Source: Mangrovihabitans endophyticus
Lineage (GTDB): Bacteria > Actinomycetota > Actinomycetes > Mycobacteriales > Micromonosporaceae
Direction: 5' to 3'
NCBI RefSeq assembly: GCF_014646155.1
Contig: NZ_BMMX01000052.1
Coordinates: forward strand, 1 to 33,782
DNA length: 33,782 nucleotides
Part shown: positions 1 to 9,900 of the stretch, piece by piece
Layout of the letters: each line of letters starts with the position of its first letter
How positions within the stretch are numbered: position 1 is the first letter of the stretch
Made by a program: the position numbers and the translations under genes
The notes under the pieces: generated by a model
The model's input: only the letters and a program-made list of their open reading frames with translations
Told to the model about the DNA's origin: nothing
Database searches by the model: none

Positions 1-872
1 GCGGCGGGGGCGGCGCGGCGTCCCCACCGGCGGCCCCGGCGGCGCGGCGCGGCGGGCGCGTGCGCGGCCGCTCGCAGACGCTTCTCCGCCTCCACGATGT
101 CGATGCGCTCCGCGGGGTCCTTGCACAGCAGACCGTCCAGCACCGGGCGCAGCGCACCGGCCCGCTGCGGCGGGTCGGGCTCGTCGGCGGCGATCGCGGT
201 GACGGTCTCCATCACCGAGGCGCGGGCGTAGGGCGAACGACCCTCCACCGCCGCGTACAGCGTGGCACCCAGCGACCACAGGTCACTGGACGGCTCGGTC
301 TCGCCGTGCCGGACACGCTCCGGCGCCATGTACTGCGGCGAGCCGACCACCAGGCCGGAACTGGTCCCGATGCTCTCCCCGTCGACCGCGGCGATGCCGA
401 AGTCGGTGAGCACCACCCGGCCGTCGTCGCCGAGCAGCACGTTTGCCGGTTTGACGTCGCGGTGCCGGACCCCGGCGCGGTGCGCGGCGTCCAGCGCGGC
501 CAGCACCTCCAGGCCGACCTGGGCGGCGCGCTCCGGCGACAGCGGGCCGTCGGCGTCGAGGGCCTGCTGCAGGGACCGCGACGGCACGTACTCCATCACG
601 ATCCAGGCCCGGCCGTCGGCTTCGAATACGTCGTAGACCCGCACCACGTTGTGGTGTGCCAGGCGCGCGGTGGCCCGCGCCTCGCGCAGGGTGCGCCGGT
701 GCAGGGCGTCGCGGTCGGCCTCGATCATCTCGTCCGGCAGGATGATCTCCTTGACCGCCACGTCCCGCTCCAGGACCTCGTCGCGGGCCTGCCAGACGCG
801 TCCCATGCCGCCGGCGCCGAGCGTCCTGCCCAGGCGGTAGCGGCCCTGGACGGTGGCCTGTCCAGCAGTCAT
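1..872 (-). CDS. Serine/threonine protein kinase, N-terminal part (runs off window)
   Basis: Reading the minus strand from the ATG at 872 gives a Hanks-type kinase catalytic domain. Seen: a glycine-rich loop (GAGGMGRV, residues 19-26), the ATP-anchoring Lys in AVKE (K41), the helix C Glu in TLREAR (E64), the catalytic loop HRDVKPAN (D139), DFG (D157) and an APE-like MAPERV near 182-187. All residues needed for catalysis are present, so it should be active on Ser/Thr. The frame stays open to base 1, so the C-terminal half, where PknB-like kinases carry a membrane segment and sensor, is not visible. A TATACC sits 6 bases before the ATG and there is no clear Shine-Dalgarno, so the mRNA may be leaderless. 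The gene diverges from the peptidase-like gene at 973. The substrate is unknown. Confidence 0.93.
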   Translation of the reverse strand, partial: MTAGQATVQGRYRLGRTLGAGGMGRVWQARDEVLERDVAVKEIILPDEMIEADRDALHRRTLREARATARLAHHNVVRVYDVFEADGRAWIVMEYVPSRSLQQALDADGPLSPERAAQVGLEVLAALDAAHRAGVRHRDVKPANVLLGDDGRVVLTDFGIAAVDGESIGTSSGLVVGSPQYMAPERVRHGETEPSSDLWSLGATLYAAVEGRSPYARASVMETVTAIAADEPDPPQRAGALRPVLDGLLCKDPAERIDIVEAEKRLRAAAHAPAAPRRRGRRWGRRAAPA

Positions 873-972
873 GGTGCCGGTATACCCGATCGTGGCGCGT
901 GCCACTCATGGCGGGCGGGACAAGACGATAGAGTGACTTCCGTCAATATCCACGAACCGGGACGGAACCGCT

Positions 973-2349
973 ATGCGCCTGCTCATTCCCCTGGTCACCG
1001 GTGCACTGCTGCTGTCAGCCGCGGTGCCGGCGGGCGCCACGCCGGCCGGCACCGGGACACCGGACTGCTTCGACCGGAGAGCCCCGGTCACGTACGAGGA
1101 GGGGCGCCTGGACACCCCGGCGCTGCCCGGCGGGGTCCAGGTCCCGTCGTATCTGATCGAAGCGGGCGGTTTCGCCCCGTACGTGCGGGGGCTCGCCGCG
1201 GCGCTGTGTCACGCCCGGACCGTGGCGACCGCGCGGGTGATGCTGCGCGGGCACGGCGCCGCCCTGTGGCGGGCCGCCGTCGCCCGCGCCCAGGGGCGGG
1301 TCGCCATGGGCACCATCGACCGGTACGACGACCGGCCGCTCTACTGGTCGAGGCTGACCGGCACGCGGGACATCCGCCAGTGGCGTCCCGGGTTCGCGCT
1401 CAGCGAGGCGGACCGCGCCGCGCTGCTGCGCACGTATGAGTACGCCGCCCGCGGCGTGACCTCCACCGCGTTCGGCCGCTCCGGGACGCGGGTACTGGTC
1501 AGCGGCTTCGACCCGTACCAGCTCAACGGCGAGATCCGGCGGTCGAACCCGTCCGGCGGCGCCGCGCTGCAACTCGACGGCCGGGTGCTGGACGGCCGGA
1601 TGCTCGACGGCCGAGGGCTGGACGGCCGAGGGCTCGACGGCCGAGGGCTCGACGGCCGAGGGCTCGACGGCCGAGGGCTGGGCAGCGGGCGGGACCGGGT
1701 CCGGGTGCAGGCGGTGATGCTGCCGGTGACCTGGAGCGGCTTCGACGCGGGCATCGTGGAGGACGCGTTCGGACCGCACTTGCTCGCGAGGCCCGGCCAG
1801 GCCGACCTGATCATGACGATCAGCCAGGGCGGGCGGGGCGTGATGAACATCGAGCAGTGGGCCGGGGCGTGGCGCGGCGGCAGCCCGGACAACAACAACG
1901 AGGGCGAGGCCGAACTGATCCCGCCCGCGCCGCGGTGGCCGCAGCCGGATCCGGGGCGCGAGTTCATCGAGACGACGTTGCCGTACCCGGCGATGATCGG
2001 CGCGGGAACCGGCCCGTGGCCGGTGGCCTTGAACCCGACGGTGTGCCAGTGGCCGGCCGGCACCCGGCCGGACGGACCCTTCTCGTGCACCGACGAGGGA
2101 CCCGCGCCCGGCGCTCAGGCGCAGTCCGGCGGCGGCGGCAACTACCTGTCGAACGAGAGCATGTATCGCTCGAACCGGCTGCGCCTGGCGCTGGGCGCCA
2201 CCGGCGTGCCGGGCGGCCATCTGCACATCTCCGCCCTGGTGTATCCGGCCGACCCGACCGTGGTGATCGACGACGCGTTCGCCGCCGACCGCCGGGCCAC
2301 CATCGAGCAGACGGTCGCGCTGGTCGCCGCCGCCGGGGCGGCAGCCTGA
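973..2349 (+). CDS. Secreted pyroglutamyl-peptidase-like protein (C15 fold) with Cys-to-Ser at the nucleophile
   Basis: The 458-residue product starts with a signal peptide (MRLLIPLVTGALLLSAAVPAGA), so it is exported. The middle and C-terminal parts match peptidase family C15: VLVSGFDPY with a following NPS near residues 174-195, then GGR...NIEQ with the active-site Glu at E294, a conserved PDN..EG stretch, YLSNESMYR around 391-399, and GGHLHI with His418. In characterised C15 enzymes the YLSN position is a catalytic Cys (FVCNHLFY in the Bacillus enzyme); here it is Ser393. Glu and His are kept. It may be a serine variant or a non-catalytic pyroglutamyl-binding protein. The protein is about twice the usual 200-220 residues because of an N-terminal extension and an LDGRx repeat at residues 201-235. 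Substrate and activity are unproven. Confidence 0.8.
   Translation: MRLLIPLVTGALLLSAAVPAGATPAGTGTPDCFDRRAPVTYEEGRLDTPALPGGVQVPSYLIEAGGFAPYVRGLAAALCHARTVATARVMLRGHGAALWRAAVARAQGRVAMGTIDRYDDRPLYWSRLTGTRDIRQWRPGFALSEADRAALLRTYEYAARGVTSTAFGRSGTRVLVSGFDPYQLNGEIRRSNPSGGAALQLDGRVLDGRMLDGRGLDGRGLDGRGLDGRGLDGRGLGSGRDRVRVQAVMLPVTWSGFDAGIVEDAFGPHLLARPGQADLIMTISQGGRGVMNIEQWAGAWRGGSPDNNNEGEAELIPPAPRWPQPDPGREFIETTLPYPAMIGAGTGPWPVALNPTVCQWPAGTRPDGPFSCTDEGPAPGAQAQSGGGGNYLSNESMYRSNRLRLALGATGVPGGHLHISALVYPADPTVVIDDAFAADRRATIEQTVALVAAAGAAA
1573..1677 (+). repeat. Seven 15-bp in-frame tandem repeats encoding LDGRx
   Basis: Seven consecutive 15-bp units, consensus CTCGACGGCCGAGGG, encode L-D-G-R-(V/M/G). The first two units differ most (ending GTG and ATG) and the last five are nearly identical, as expected for recent slippage or unequal recombination. 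They expand the loop just after the NPS helix of the C15-like protein, where homologues carry a single L-(N/D)-G. Confidence 0.95.
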
Positions 2350-2432
2350 CCGGACCGCGGGGACAATTCGTCCTACAGACGCCGAACCCGGCCCTTACAC
2401 GACCCTGACATGCCGCCCGTACGTTTCCCGCC

Positions 2433-3725
2433 ATGACCGATCGACCGACGGCGGCTCACCTGCTACGCCGGCTCACGTTCGGCCCGACCGCGTCCGACGT
2501 GGACGCAGCGGTGGCCGACGGTGCCGACGCCACGGTGGCGAAGCTGCTCGCGCCAGCGACCGCGCCGCAGTTCCCGGATCTGGGCGCCGATCCGTTCGGG
2601 GCGCTGGCGCACGACGCCGGGCGCGAGGCCCGGCAGCAGGCCCGGCAGCAGGTGCGCGCCCAGGTCACCGCCGCGACCTGGTGGTGGCTGACCGCGATGG
2701 CCGGCGCCACCACCCCGGCCGGGCGGGCCGCGGAGAAGCTGACGTTCTTCTGGCACGGGCACTGGGCGACAAGCGTGCAGAAGGTGCGCTCGGCCACGCT
2801 GATGCTCACCCAGCAGCAGACGTTCCGCCGGTACGGGCTGGGTGACACCGGCGCGATGGTCCGCGCGATGCTGCGCGACCCGGCGCTGATCCTGTGGCTG
2901 GACGGGCAGCGCAACACGCGCAAGGCGCCGAACGAGAACCTCGCCCGCGAGCTGATGGAGCTGTTCACGCTGGGTGTCGGCCACTACACCGAGGCCGATG
3001 TGAAGGCGGGCGCCCGGGTGCTGACCGGATGGCAGGTGGACCGGGCGGCCGGCCGCGCCACCCTGGCCGCCAAGCGGCACGACGACACCCCGGTCACGGT
3101 GCTCGGACAGGCCGGGGTGCACGACGTGGACACGTACGCCGGGGTGCTCGTGCGGCATCCCGCGCATCTGCCGTTCCTGGCCGGCCGGTTGTGGCTGCGG
3201 TACGCCTCGGGCGACCCGGCGCCGGCCGAGGCGATACGCCGCATCGCCGCGTCCGGCCGGGACACGGCGACCATGCTGCGCGCCATGGTCACCGACCCCG
3301 CATTCCCGGCGACCCGCGGTCACCTGGTCAAACAGCCGGTGGAATGGCTGGTCGGCGCGGTGCGGCAACTCGGCATCGACCTGACGAAGCTGCCGGACAA
3401 GCAGCGGCCGCGGATGACCGGGATGCTGCGCTCGCTGGGGCAGGTGCCGTTGCGCCCGCCGAGCGTGGGCGGCTGGCCCTCCGGCGACGCCTGGCTGACC
3501 ACGTCGTCGGTGCAGGCACGGTTGCGTGCGGGGCAGGCGCTGGCGGCACTCACCGACGGCCCGCTGGACGACACCCCGGTCCGGGAACGGGTCGACGCGC
3601 TCGCCCGGCTGCTGGTGGTGGACGGCTGGACCGCCCGCACCCGCGCCGCCCTCGATCAGGTCGCCGCGCAGCCTCGCAAGCTGCTCGCGCTGGGCCTGGC
3701 CACGCCCGAGTACACCGTTCACTGA
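2433..3725 (+). CDS. DUF1800 family protein
   Basis: The 430-residue product begins at an ATG directly followed by AAHLLRRLTFGPT, the typical N-terminal motif of DUF1800 proteins, so no longer start is needed. Other family hallmarks seen are LTFFWHGHWATSV (around residue 104), the NENLARELMELFTLG stretch (around 168-182), which is the most conserved part of the family, and GTGPL-like proline/glycine segments near the end. No signal peptide is evident. It lies 17 bases before a DUF1501 gene on the same strand; this pair is a recurrent genomic partnership of unknown biochemical role. No clear Shine-Dalgarno precedes the start. Confidence 0.9.
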   Translation: MTDRPTAAHLLRRLTFGPTASDVDAAVADGADATVAKLLAPATAPQFPDLGADPFGALAHDAGREARQQARQQVRAQVTAATWWWLTAMAGATTPAGRAAEKLTFFWHGHWATSVQKVRSATLMLTQQQTFRRYGLGDTGAMVRAMLRDPALILWLDGQRNTRKAPNENLARELMELFTLGVGHYTEADVKAGARVLTGWQVDRAAGRATLAAKRHDDTPVTVLGQAGVHDVDTYAGVLVRHPAHLPFLAGRLWLRYASGDPAPAEAIRRIAASGRDTATMLRAMVTDPAFPATRGHLVKQPVEWLVGAVRQLGIDLTKLPDKQRPRMTGMLRSLGQVPLRPPSVGGWPSGDAWLTTSSVQARLRAGQALAALTDGPLDDTPVRERVDALARLLVVDGWTARTRAALDQVAAQPRKLLALGLATPEYTVH

Positions 3726-3742
3726 CCTGCGGGAGCGACATC

Positions 3743-4975
3743 ATGGACACCCTCACCCGGCGACGGTTCCTGATCGCCAGCGGCGTGGCCGCGGGCGGCG
3801 CGCTGGCGGCCGGCGGCACCGCGTACGGCCTGCACGAGATCCTGAACTTCCGGCGGCCGGACACCGGGCTGCGGGGCAAGACCCTGGTGCTGGTCACCCT
3901 CTACGGCGGCAACGACGGCCTGAACACCGTCATCCCGTACGCGGATCCGGCGTACGCCGCGGCGCGACCCGGCATGACGTACCCGCACGACCAGATCCTG
4001 GACCTGGACGGCGCGTTCGGGCTCAACCCGGGCCTGGCCGGGCTGCACGGGCTGTGGCAGCAGCGGCGGCTGGCAATCGTTCGCGGGGTGGGCTATCCGA
4101 AGCCGAACCGCAGCCATTTCCAGTCCATGGACATCTGGCAGACCGCCCAGCCGGACCGGCCGGGCACCACCGGGTGGCTGGGCCGCTGGCTGGACCAGGC
4201 CGGGCGGGATCCACGGCTGGCGGTGTCCTTCGAACCGGTGCTGCCGCCGCTGCTGGCCGGGGCGACCACCGCCGGGGCGACGGTGCCCGGCGGGGCGGTG
4301 AAGCTGCCCGCAACGGTGACTCCGCAGGTGTTGCGCGCGGTCTCCGGCACGTCGGCGGGCGAGCCTCCGGCGCAGGCACGGGCCGCCGCCTGCTTCGCCG
4401 ACCTGATCCGGGTGCAGGACCTGATGAACGACGTGGCCGCCGCTTCCGACGCGGACGCCGACGACGAGGACACCGGGGACGACAGCGCCGCGACCGGCAC
4501 CGGCGGCGCCGCTCCCCCGCTGGACGCGCAGCTCGCCCTGGTCACCAAGTGCATCGAGGCGGGCGCCGCCACGCGGGTGTACTCGGTGTCGCTGGGCGGA
4601 TTCGACCTGCACGCGGACGAGAAGAACGCGCAGCAGTCGCAGCTTGCCAAGCTGGACAAGCCGCTGAGCGCGTTCGCGCAGCGGATGGCTGGGCGGGACG
4701 TGGTGATCGCGGTGTACTCCGAGTTCGGTCGCCGGGTGCGGGCGAACGCCTCGGACGGCACCGACCACGGCACCGCGTCGTCGATGTTCCTGATCGGCGC
4801 GGGGGTGCCCGGCGGCATGTACGGGCAGGCGCCCAGCCTCACCGATCTGGACGACGGGGACCTGCGGTACACCGTCGACTTCCGGGACGTGTACGCCACG
4901 CTGCTGGCCGACGTGCTCGACGCGGAGCCGCAGCGTCTGCTGGACGGGTGGGACGGCCGCCTCCAGCTTGGTTGA
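3743..4975 (+). CDS. DUF1501 family Tat-exported protein
   Basis: The ATG at 3743 follows a GGGAG about 9 bases upstream and gives 410 residues. The N-terminus, RRRFLIASGVAAGGALAAGG, is a twin-arginine signal followed by a hydrophobic stretch, so the protein is probably folded before export. The body matches DUF1501, whose fold relates to arylsulfatases and alkaline phosphatases: LVLVTLYGGNDGLNT near residue 47, SHFQSMDIWQTA near 123, SLGGFDLH, YSEFGRR and TDHGTASSMF in the C-terminal half, the last supplying likely metal ligands. An acidic low-complexity stretch (DADADDEDTGDD) interrupts the middle. It probably forms an operon with the preceding DUF1800 gene. The substrate is unknown. Confidence 0.9.
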   Translation: MDTLTRRRFLIASGVAAGGALAAGGTAYGLHEILNFRRPDTGLRGKTLVLVTLYGGNDGLNTVIPYADPAYAAARPGMTYPHDQILDLDGAFGLNPGLAGLHGLWQQRRLAIVRGVGYPKPNRSHFQSMDIWQTAQPDRPGTTGWLGRWLDQAGRDPRLAVSFEPVLPPLLAGATTAGATVPGGAVKLPATVTPQVLRAVSGTSAGEPPAQARAAACFADLIRVQDLMNDVAAASDADADDEDTGDDSAATGTGGAAPPLDAQLALVTKCIEAGAATRVYSVSLGGFDLHADEKNAQQSQLAKLDKPLSAFAQRMAGRDVVIAVYSEFGRRVRANASDGTDHGTASSMFLIGAGVPGGMYGQAPSLTDLDDGDLRYTVDFRDVYATLLADVLDAEPQRLLDGWDGRLQLG

Positions 4976-5091
4976 CGGCTCAACTACCCACACCTGACGG
5001 GTGAACCAGCCCCGGCTACCAGCTACTTTTCAGCCGCGGCAGGGACCATTGTCCGGACGTTACGCCCGGACGCCTCGGAGGTTCCCCGCTC

Positions 5092-6096
5092 ATGCTGGAG
5101 GTCACCGCGCTCGGCTGGACGCTGACCATCGCGGTCATCGTCGCCCTGCTCGCCCTCGATCTGACACTGGGGGTGCTGCGCCCGCACGCGGTGGGCTTCC
5201 GGGAGGCCGCCGCCTGGTCCACCTTCTACATCGCGGTCGCGCTCGCCTTCGGCGTGGTGTTCGGCGCGGTCGCCGGCTGGGACTTCGGGGCGCAGTACTT
5301 CGCCGGCTACATCGTGGAGAAGAGCCTGTCGGTCGACAACCTCTTCGTCTTCGTGATCATCATGAGCACGTTCGCGGTGCCGGAGAAGTACCAGCAGGAG
5401 GTGCTCACCTTCGGCATCATCATCGCCCTGGTGCTGCGGGTCATCTTCATCGCGGTGGGCGCCACCCTGCTGTCGCTGTTCTCCTTCATGTTCCTGATCT
5501 TCGGCCTGCTGCTGATCTGGACCGCCGTGCAGCTCTTCCGGCACCGCGACGAGGACCCGTCGGTGGACGACAACGCCCTGGTCAAGGCGAGCAAGCGGGT
5601 GCTGCCGGTGCACTCCGACTACGTCGGCGGCAAGCTGTTCGCCCGCGTCGACGGCCGTCGCGTGGCCACCCCGCTGTTCATCGTGCTGATCGCGATCGGC
5701 AGCTCAGACCTGCTGTTCGCCCTCGACTCGATCCCGGCGGTGTTCGGGGTGACCGAGCAGGCGTACATCGTGTTCGTCGCCAACGCCTTCGCCCTGCTCG
5801 GCCTGCGCGCGTTGTTCTTCCTGGTGAAGGGGCTGCTGGACCGCCTGGTGTACCTCTCCACCGGGTTGTCGGTCATTCTCGCGTTCATCGGCGTGAAGCT
5901 GATCCTGCACTGGCTGCACTCCGACATCACCACCTCGGCACCGGAGATCTCCACGCCGGTGTCCCTCGGCGTCATCGTCGGCGTGCTGGCGATCACCACG
6001 GTGGCCAGCCTGATCAAGGTGCGGCGGGATCCCGCGGTCACCGCCCACGCGGGCAGCATGCGGGCCCGGTCCCACGAGGACCGGCCCGCGGACTGA
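5092..6096 (+). CDS. TerC/Alx family integral membrane protein
   Basis: The 334-residue product is a polytopic membrane protein with seven or more hydrophobic segments. TerC-family signatures are clear: an Asp in the first membrane helix (LLALDLTLGV), the EKSLSVDNLFVFVIIM motif (around residues 76-91), and SSDLLFALDSIPAVFGV in the second half (around 203-219). These acidic residues in membrane helices are thought to bind metal; relatives act in manganese export or tellurite resistance and in metal loading of exported proteins. A GGAGG-like site (cggaggttcc) precedes the ATG. The 116-base leader (4976-5091) holds a short CACC/GGGTG hairpin and a CCGGACG direct repeat, but I could not recognise the manganese riboswitch that precedes some relatives. 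The TerC assignment is firm; the physiological ion is not. Confidence 0.93.
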   Translation: MLEVTALGWTLTIAVIVALLALDLTLGVLRPHAVGFREAAAWSTFYIAVALAFGVVFGAVAGWDFGAQYFAGYIVEKSLSVDNLFVFVIIMSTFAVPEKYQQEVLTFGIIIALVLRVIFIAVGATLLSLFSFMFLIFGLLLIWTAVQLFRHRDEDPSVDDNALVKASKRVLPVHSDYVGGKLFARVDGRRVATPLFIVLIAIGSSDLLFALDSIPAVFGVTEQAYIVFVANAFALLGLRALFFLVKGLLDRLVYLSTGLSVILAFIGVKLILHWLHSDITTSAPEISTPVSLGVIVGVLAITTVASLIKVRRDPAVTAHAGSMRARSHEDRPAD

Positions 6097-6097
6097 G

Positions 6098-6127
6098 CCG
6101 CACCCGCCGGGCCCGCACCCGCCAGGC
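6098..6127. repeat. Two 15-bp tandem units between convergent genes
   Basis: CCGCACCCGCCGGGC is followed at once by a copy with one difference (A for G). The pair fills most of the 37 bases between the convergent TerC-like and hydrolase genes. No perfect hairpin was recognised here. Confidence 0.7.
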
Positions 6128-6133
6128 CCCCGC

Positions 6134-6967
6134 TCAGCCGAACGCGCTCAGGTACGGGCGGACCGCGGCGGACACCTCCGGGCAGGGCAGATAGCTCGCC
6201 ACCCGATGGAAGTCCACCGGGTGGATGCTCACCCGGTGTTCCTCGTCCACCGCGAACACGTCGGACAGCCGGGTCGGCACGGTGATGAAGTCCCCGTGGT
6301 CGGCGACGTTCACCCAGCGCCGCACCCCGGCCGGCCGGTTGGCGTCCGGGCCCACCGCCGGTCGCAGGCGCTCACGCACCACCTTCGGCATGCCCAGCGG
6401 GGATCCGACGGTGAGCAGCAACGGCACCTCGATGCCGGGATGCGCGCAGAGCGCCTCGTAGGCGACCACCGAGCCCAGCGAGTGGGCGATCAGCACCGCG
6501 GGCCGGTGCTCGGCGATGGCCTGGGCGACCGTCTCCCGCACCGCCTCGCGCGCCGGCTCGTCGGTCAGGTAGGTCGCCACCTCAGGAAACACGACCGCCA
6601 CGAAGGCGTGCGCGACCACCTCGTACGGGCGTCCGAACCGCTGCGCCACCCACTCGATCGCCCGCCGCGCCGGTTCGGTCAGCCGCCCCTGGGCGATGTC
6701 CGGCGGGGCGCCCAGCGCCTGCGTCCACGCCAGCACCATCGCCTCGGCCACCGGTCCGAGCTCGGACACCTCCGGCGGACCCTGCGCGATCTCGCCGTGC
6801 AGCAGGTCGGCATAGTAGACCACGTCGAGGTCGAGGCTGCCGGGCGCGGCGCCGAGGCCGCGTCCCAGCGCGGCGGCCCATCGCTCGCTCAACGCCGCCG
6901 ACATCCGCGCGGCCGGCTGTCCGGCCCGATGGTTTCCGGCGCCATGAATGCCCAGGATGGTCGTCAC
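6134..6967 (-). CDS. Alpha/beta hydrolase coupled to the caspase-STAND-WD40 gene
   Basis: The GTG at 6967 overlaps the stop of the upstream large gene by four bases (GTGA), indicating translational coupling. The 277-residue product starts with TTILGIHGAG, a first beta strand and oxyanion-hole motif of alpha/beta hydrolases. The nucleophile elbow is AHSLGSV with Ser163; DHGDF (D223 or D226) and DFHRVASYL (H254) can complete a Ser-Asp-His triad. No signal peptide or membrane segment is seen, so it should be cytoplasmic. The fold is compatible with an esterase, lipase or peptidase; the sequence does not decide which. Its pairing with an NTPase switch suggests it is an effector or an activated partner, which is inference. 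Confidence 0.85.
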   Translation of the reverse strand: MTTILGIHGAGNHRAGQPAARMSAALSERWAAALGRGLGAAPGSLDLDVVYYADLLHGEIAQGPPEVSELGPVAEAMVLAWTQALGAPPDIAQGRLTEPARRAIEWVAQRFGRPYEVVAHAFVAVVFPEVATYLTDEPAREAVRETVAQAIAEHRPAVLIAHSLGSVVAYEALCAHPGIEVPLLLTVGSPLGMPKVVRERLRPAVGPDANRPAGVRRWVNVADHGDFITVPTRLSDVFAVDEEHRVSIHPVDFHRVASYLPCPEVSAAVRPYLSAFG

Positions 6968-9900
6968 GCGTTCCTCTCGGTCGCTCCGGCGGGCGCGGTC
7001 ACGTCCACCATGATCAGCTCGTCGCCGGCGGCGATCACCATGCGACCCGTCGACCCTACGGCCAGCCCGCCGACCGGCTGCGGGAGCGGGATGCGCACCG
7101 GCCGGTCGTCGCGGTCCGGAAAGTACGCCCGGACCGTCGCGCCGACGGCGCACGCGAATGCCGGACGGCCCCCGATGTCGGCCGCCGCCACGGCGGTCAC
7201 CGGCGCGTCCAGCTCGGCCAGGCACCGCAGGTGCGCACCGGACGACAGGTCCCACAGGCAGACCGAACCATGCTCGCCGCCGGTCACCGCGGTGACCCGG
7301 CCCGCGGAGGCCACGCAGGCGACCGTGGTCAGCCAGCCGCCGTGACCGGTCAGGGTGTGCCGCGCCCGCCCGGACTCCAGATCCCACACGACGGCCACAC
7401 CGTCCTGTCCGGTGGTCACCGCCAGCGGACGGGTGTCCAGCTCGGCGCACGCCACCGCGGTCGGCGGGAACCGGTGTCCGCGCAGTTCGTGGACTTGCTC
7501 AAGGGTGCGCAGGTCCCACACCCGCGCGGTCTGATCGTGCCCGCACGTCACGGCAAGCGCCCCGGACGGGGTGCAGGCGACGCCGCTGATCCAGCTCCGG
7601 TGCCCGTGCAGCAGGTCCGGCGTGGCCGGCACCCCACCCCGGAAGACCCGCACCGCATGGTCGTCGCACGTGGCCAGCACCACCGACAGGCCGTCCACCC
7701 GGGTGACGGCGACGCCGGTGACCCAGTCCGGGAACTGCGCGCGGTGGGTGGTGCCACGTTCCGGCCACCACGACCGTAGCTGGCCGTCGCGCCCGCCACT
7801 GATCACGGTCCTCGCGTCCGGCGCCAGGGCCACCGCGAGGACCCGGTCGTCGTGCCGCGCGGAGATGCTGCGCGGCGGGTCCGTGTCGAGATAGTCGTGG
7901 GTGACCCGGCCGTCGAGGTCCAGGCTGACGATCGCCGGGCGGGACCCGTGCACCACCAGGTGGTCGACGTCGACCAGCGGGCCCGGTGAGGCCGGTCCGG
8001 CGCAGCGGTGCCGACGGTCGTCCAGGTCGATCAGGTAGCACCCGCCGCCGGTGTTGCGCACCACCAGAGCGGCGCCCGCACCGAGCGGGGTCAGCCGCAG
8101 CCGCACCACCGCCAGCACGCCCGCGGCGACGTACGTCCGCGGATTCTCGTCGGCCGACTCCCACCAGGCCACCGTCCCGTCCGCGCAGCCGACCGCGACC
8201 ACGCAGTCCCCACCGGCTTCGCCGATGGTCAGGCCGGTCACCGTGCGGCCCGCGTCGAGCCGCCGGAGCACGTCGCCGGAGCGCAGGTCCCACACGGTCA
8301 CCGCACCCTCGCGAGCCGCCGCGGCCAGCAGCGGCCGCCCGCCCGCCGTGCCCAGCGCGACATGCGCCGGGTCCTGCGGTTGCGCTGGCAACTCGCGCAG
8401 CAGACGTCCGGTAGCCGGTTCCCACAGCCGCACCGTCCGGTACGCGACGGCGAGCACCGTCGCGCCGTCCACCCGCCCGGCCGCCACGTCCCTCGGCGCC
8501 CCGGCGCCGACCGGCCACCGGAGCCGCGGCGCGGCGCTCGCGTGCAGGTCCCACAGCGACGCGGACCCGTCGCGGTGCACGGTGACCAGGGCCGGGCCGT
8601 CGACGTCGACGCAGTGGGCGCTCACCGCGGGCGGCTCCGGCCGGGGAACCGGGAACCACCGCCGCTCGGCCAGGTCGCGGACGCGCAGGCCGCCGCCCGC
8701 CGCGGTGACGGCGATCATCGGCCGCCCGTCGGTCATCAGGGCGGCGCGCACCCGGGCCGGGACGGTGGTGCGGGCGCCGGGCAACCGGTGATAGGCCACG
8801 GCGTGCTCCCGCATGTCCGGCCACACCGCGAGGCGGCCGTCCAGCGTATACGCCAGCACGACACCCCCGTCCACCGTGCCCAGCCGGGCCACGCGGGCCA
8901 CCCCGCCGAGGATCCTGGCCCGTCGCACCGGCGCGGCGCCGACCACGGACCGCTCGGCCAGCGTGCCGTCGCGCAGGGCCACCAGGACACGGACCGACAT
9001 TCGCGATACGGAGAGTGACGACCGTGTCACGGCAACCCCGGCGACCGGGCCGCTGAATCCACCCACCGGGCTGCGCGGCGCCTTCCCGGCCATCGGATAG
9101 CGGCTCACGCCGCCGGTAGGCCCACCCACCACCACCTGCACCGTGCCGCCCTTGCGGCCGCCGTCCGGCAGGAGTGCCAGGGCGGTGACGGCGGGGCCAC
9201 CGGCGCGGACCCGCACCGGCGCCGGCCGGCCGACCGTCCAGCAGGTCACCGCGCCGTTCTCGAACCCGGCCGCGAACACCACGTCCTCCCCGTGGTGCAG
9301 GCAGGCGGCCAGCGCCACCGGCGGTCCGGGCAGACGGTCGACCGCCAGCACCACCTCGGCGGTCACCGGGTCGCACACCCGCGCGGCGCCGTCCATGCTG
9401 GCCGTCACCAGCAGCGTCCGCGGGCCGGCGGCCACCAGGGCGAGCCCGGCCACGCCCACACCCGGCCCGGTGAGACGGCCCAGGGTGCGGCCGTCGCGCA
9501 GGTCCCAGACCGTGATCGAGTCGTCGGCGAAGGCCGCCGCGCCGATCGCGCGCCCGTCGCTCGCCCGCACCGCGGCGACCGCCACGGCCGGCCCGGCGAC
9601 GTCGGCCAGCGCCGCCCGCCCCGCACCGGTCGCCGGGTCCACGTGCCACACCGCGCCGTCCGGCCCGAACCCGAGCGCGTGCATCTCGCCCGCCTCGCCG
9701 TACACCGCGGCGAGCCCGTACCGGTGCACGGGCGGCGACACCTCGGCATGGTCGGTGCCGGGCAGCCCGGTCCACACGTGTGCCATCGCCGTGCCGCCGG
9801 CCCCGGCCAGCCGCAGCCGCCCGCCGCCGACCGAGGCTCCGTCCAGGTCCGCCGCGGCCCACGGCGCATGCCAGTGCTCGGCCAGCGGCCGGCCGGTGTC

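Noticed and set aside
4976..5091. Manganese (yybP-ykoY) riboswitch before the TerC-like gene
   Set aside because: I looked for the conserved core of that class and could not find it; only a short hairpin and a CCGGACG direct repeat are visible.
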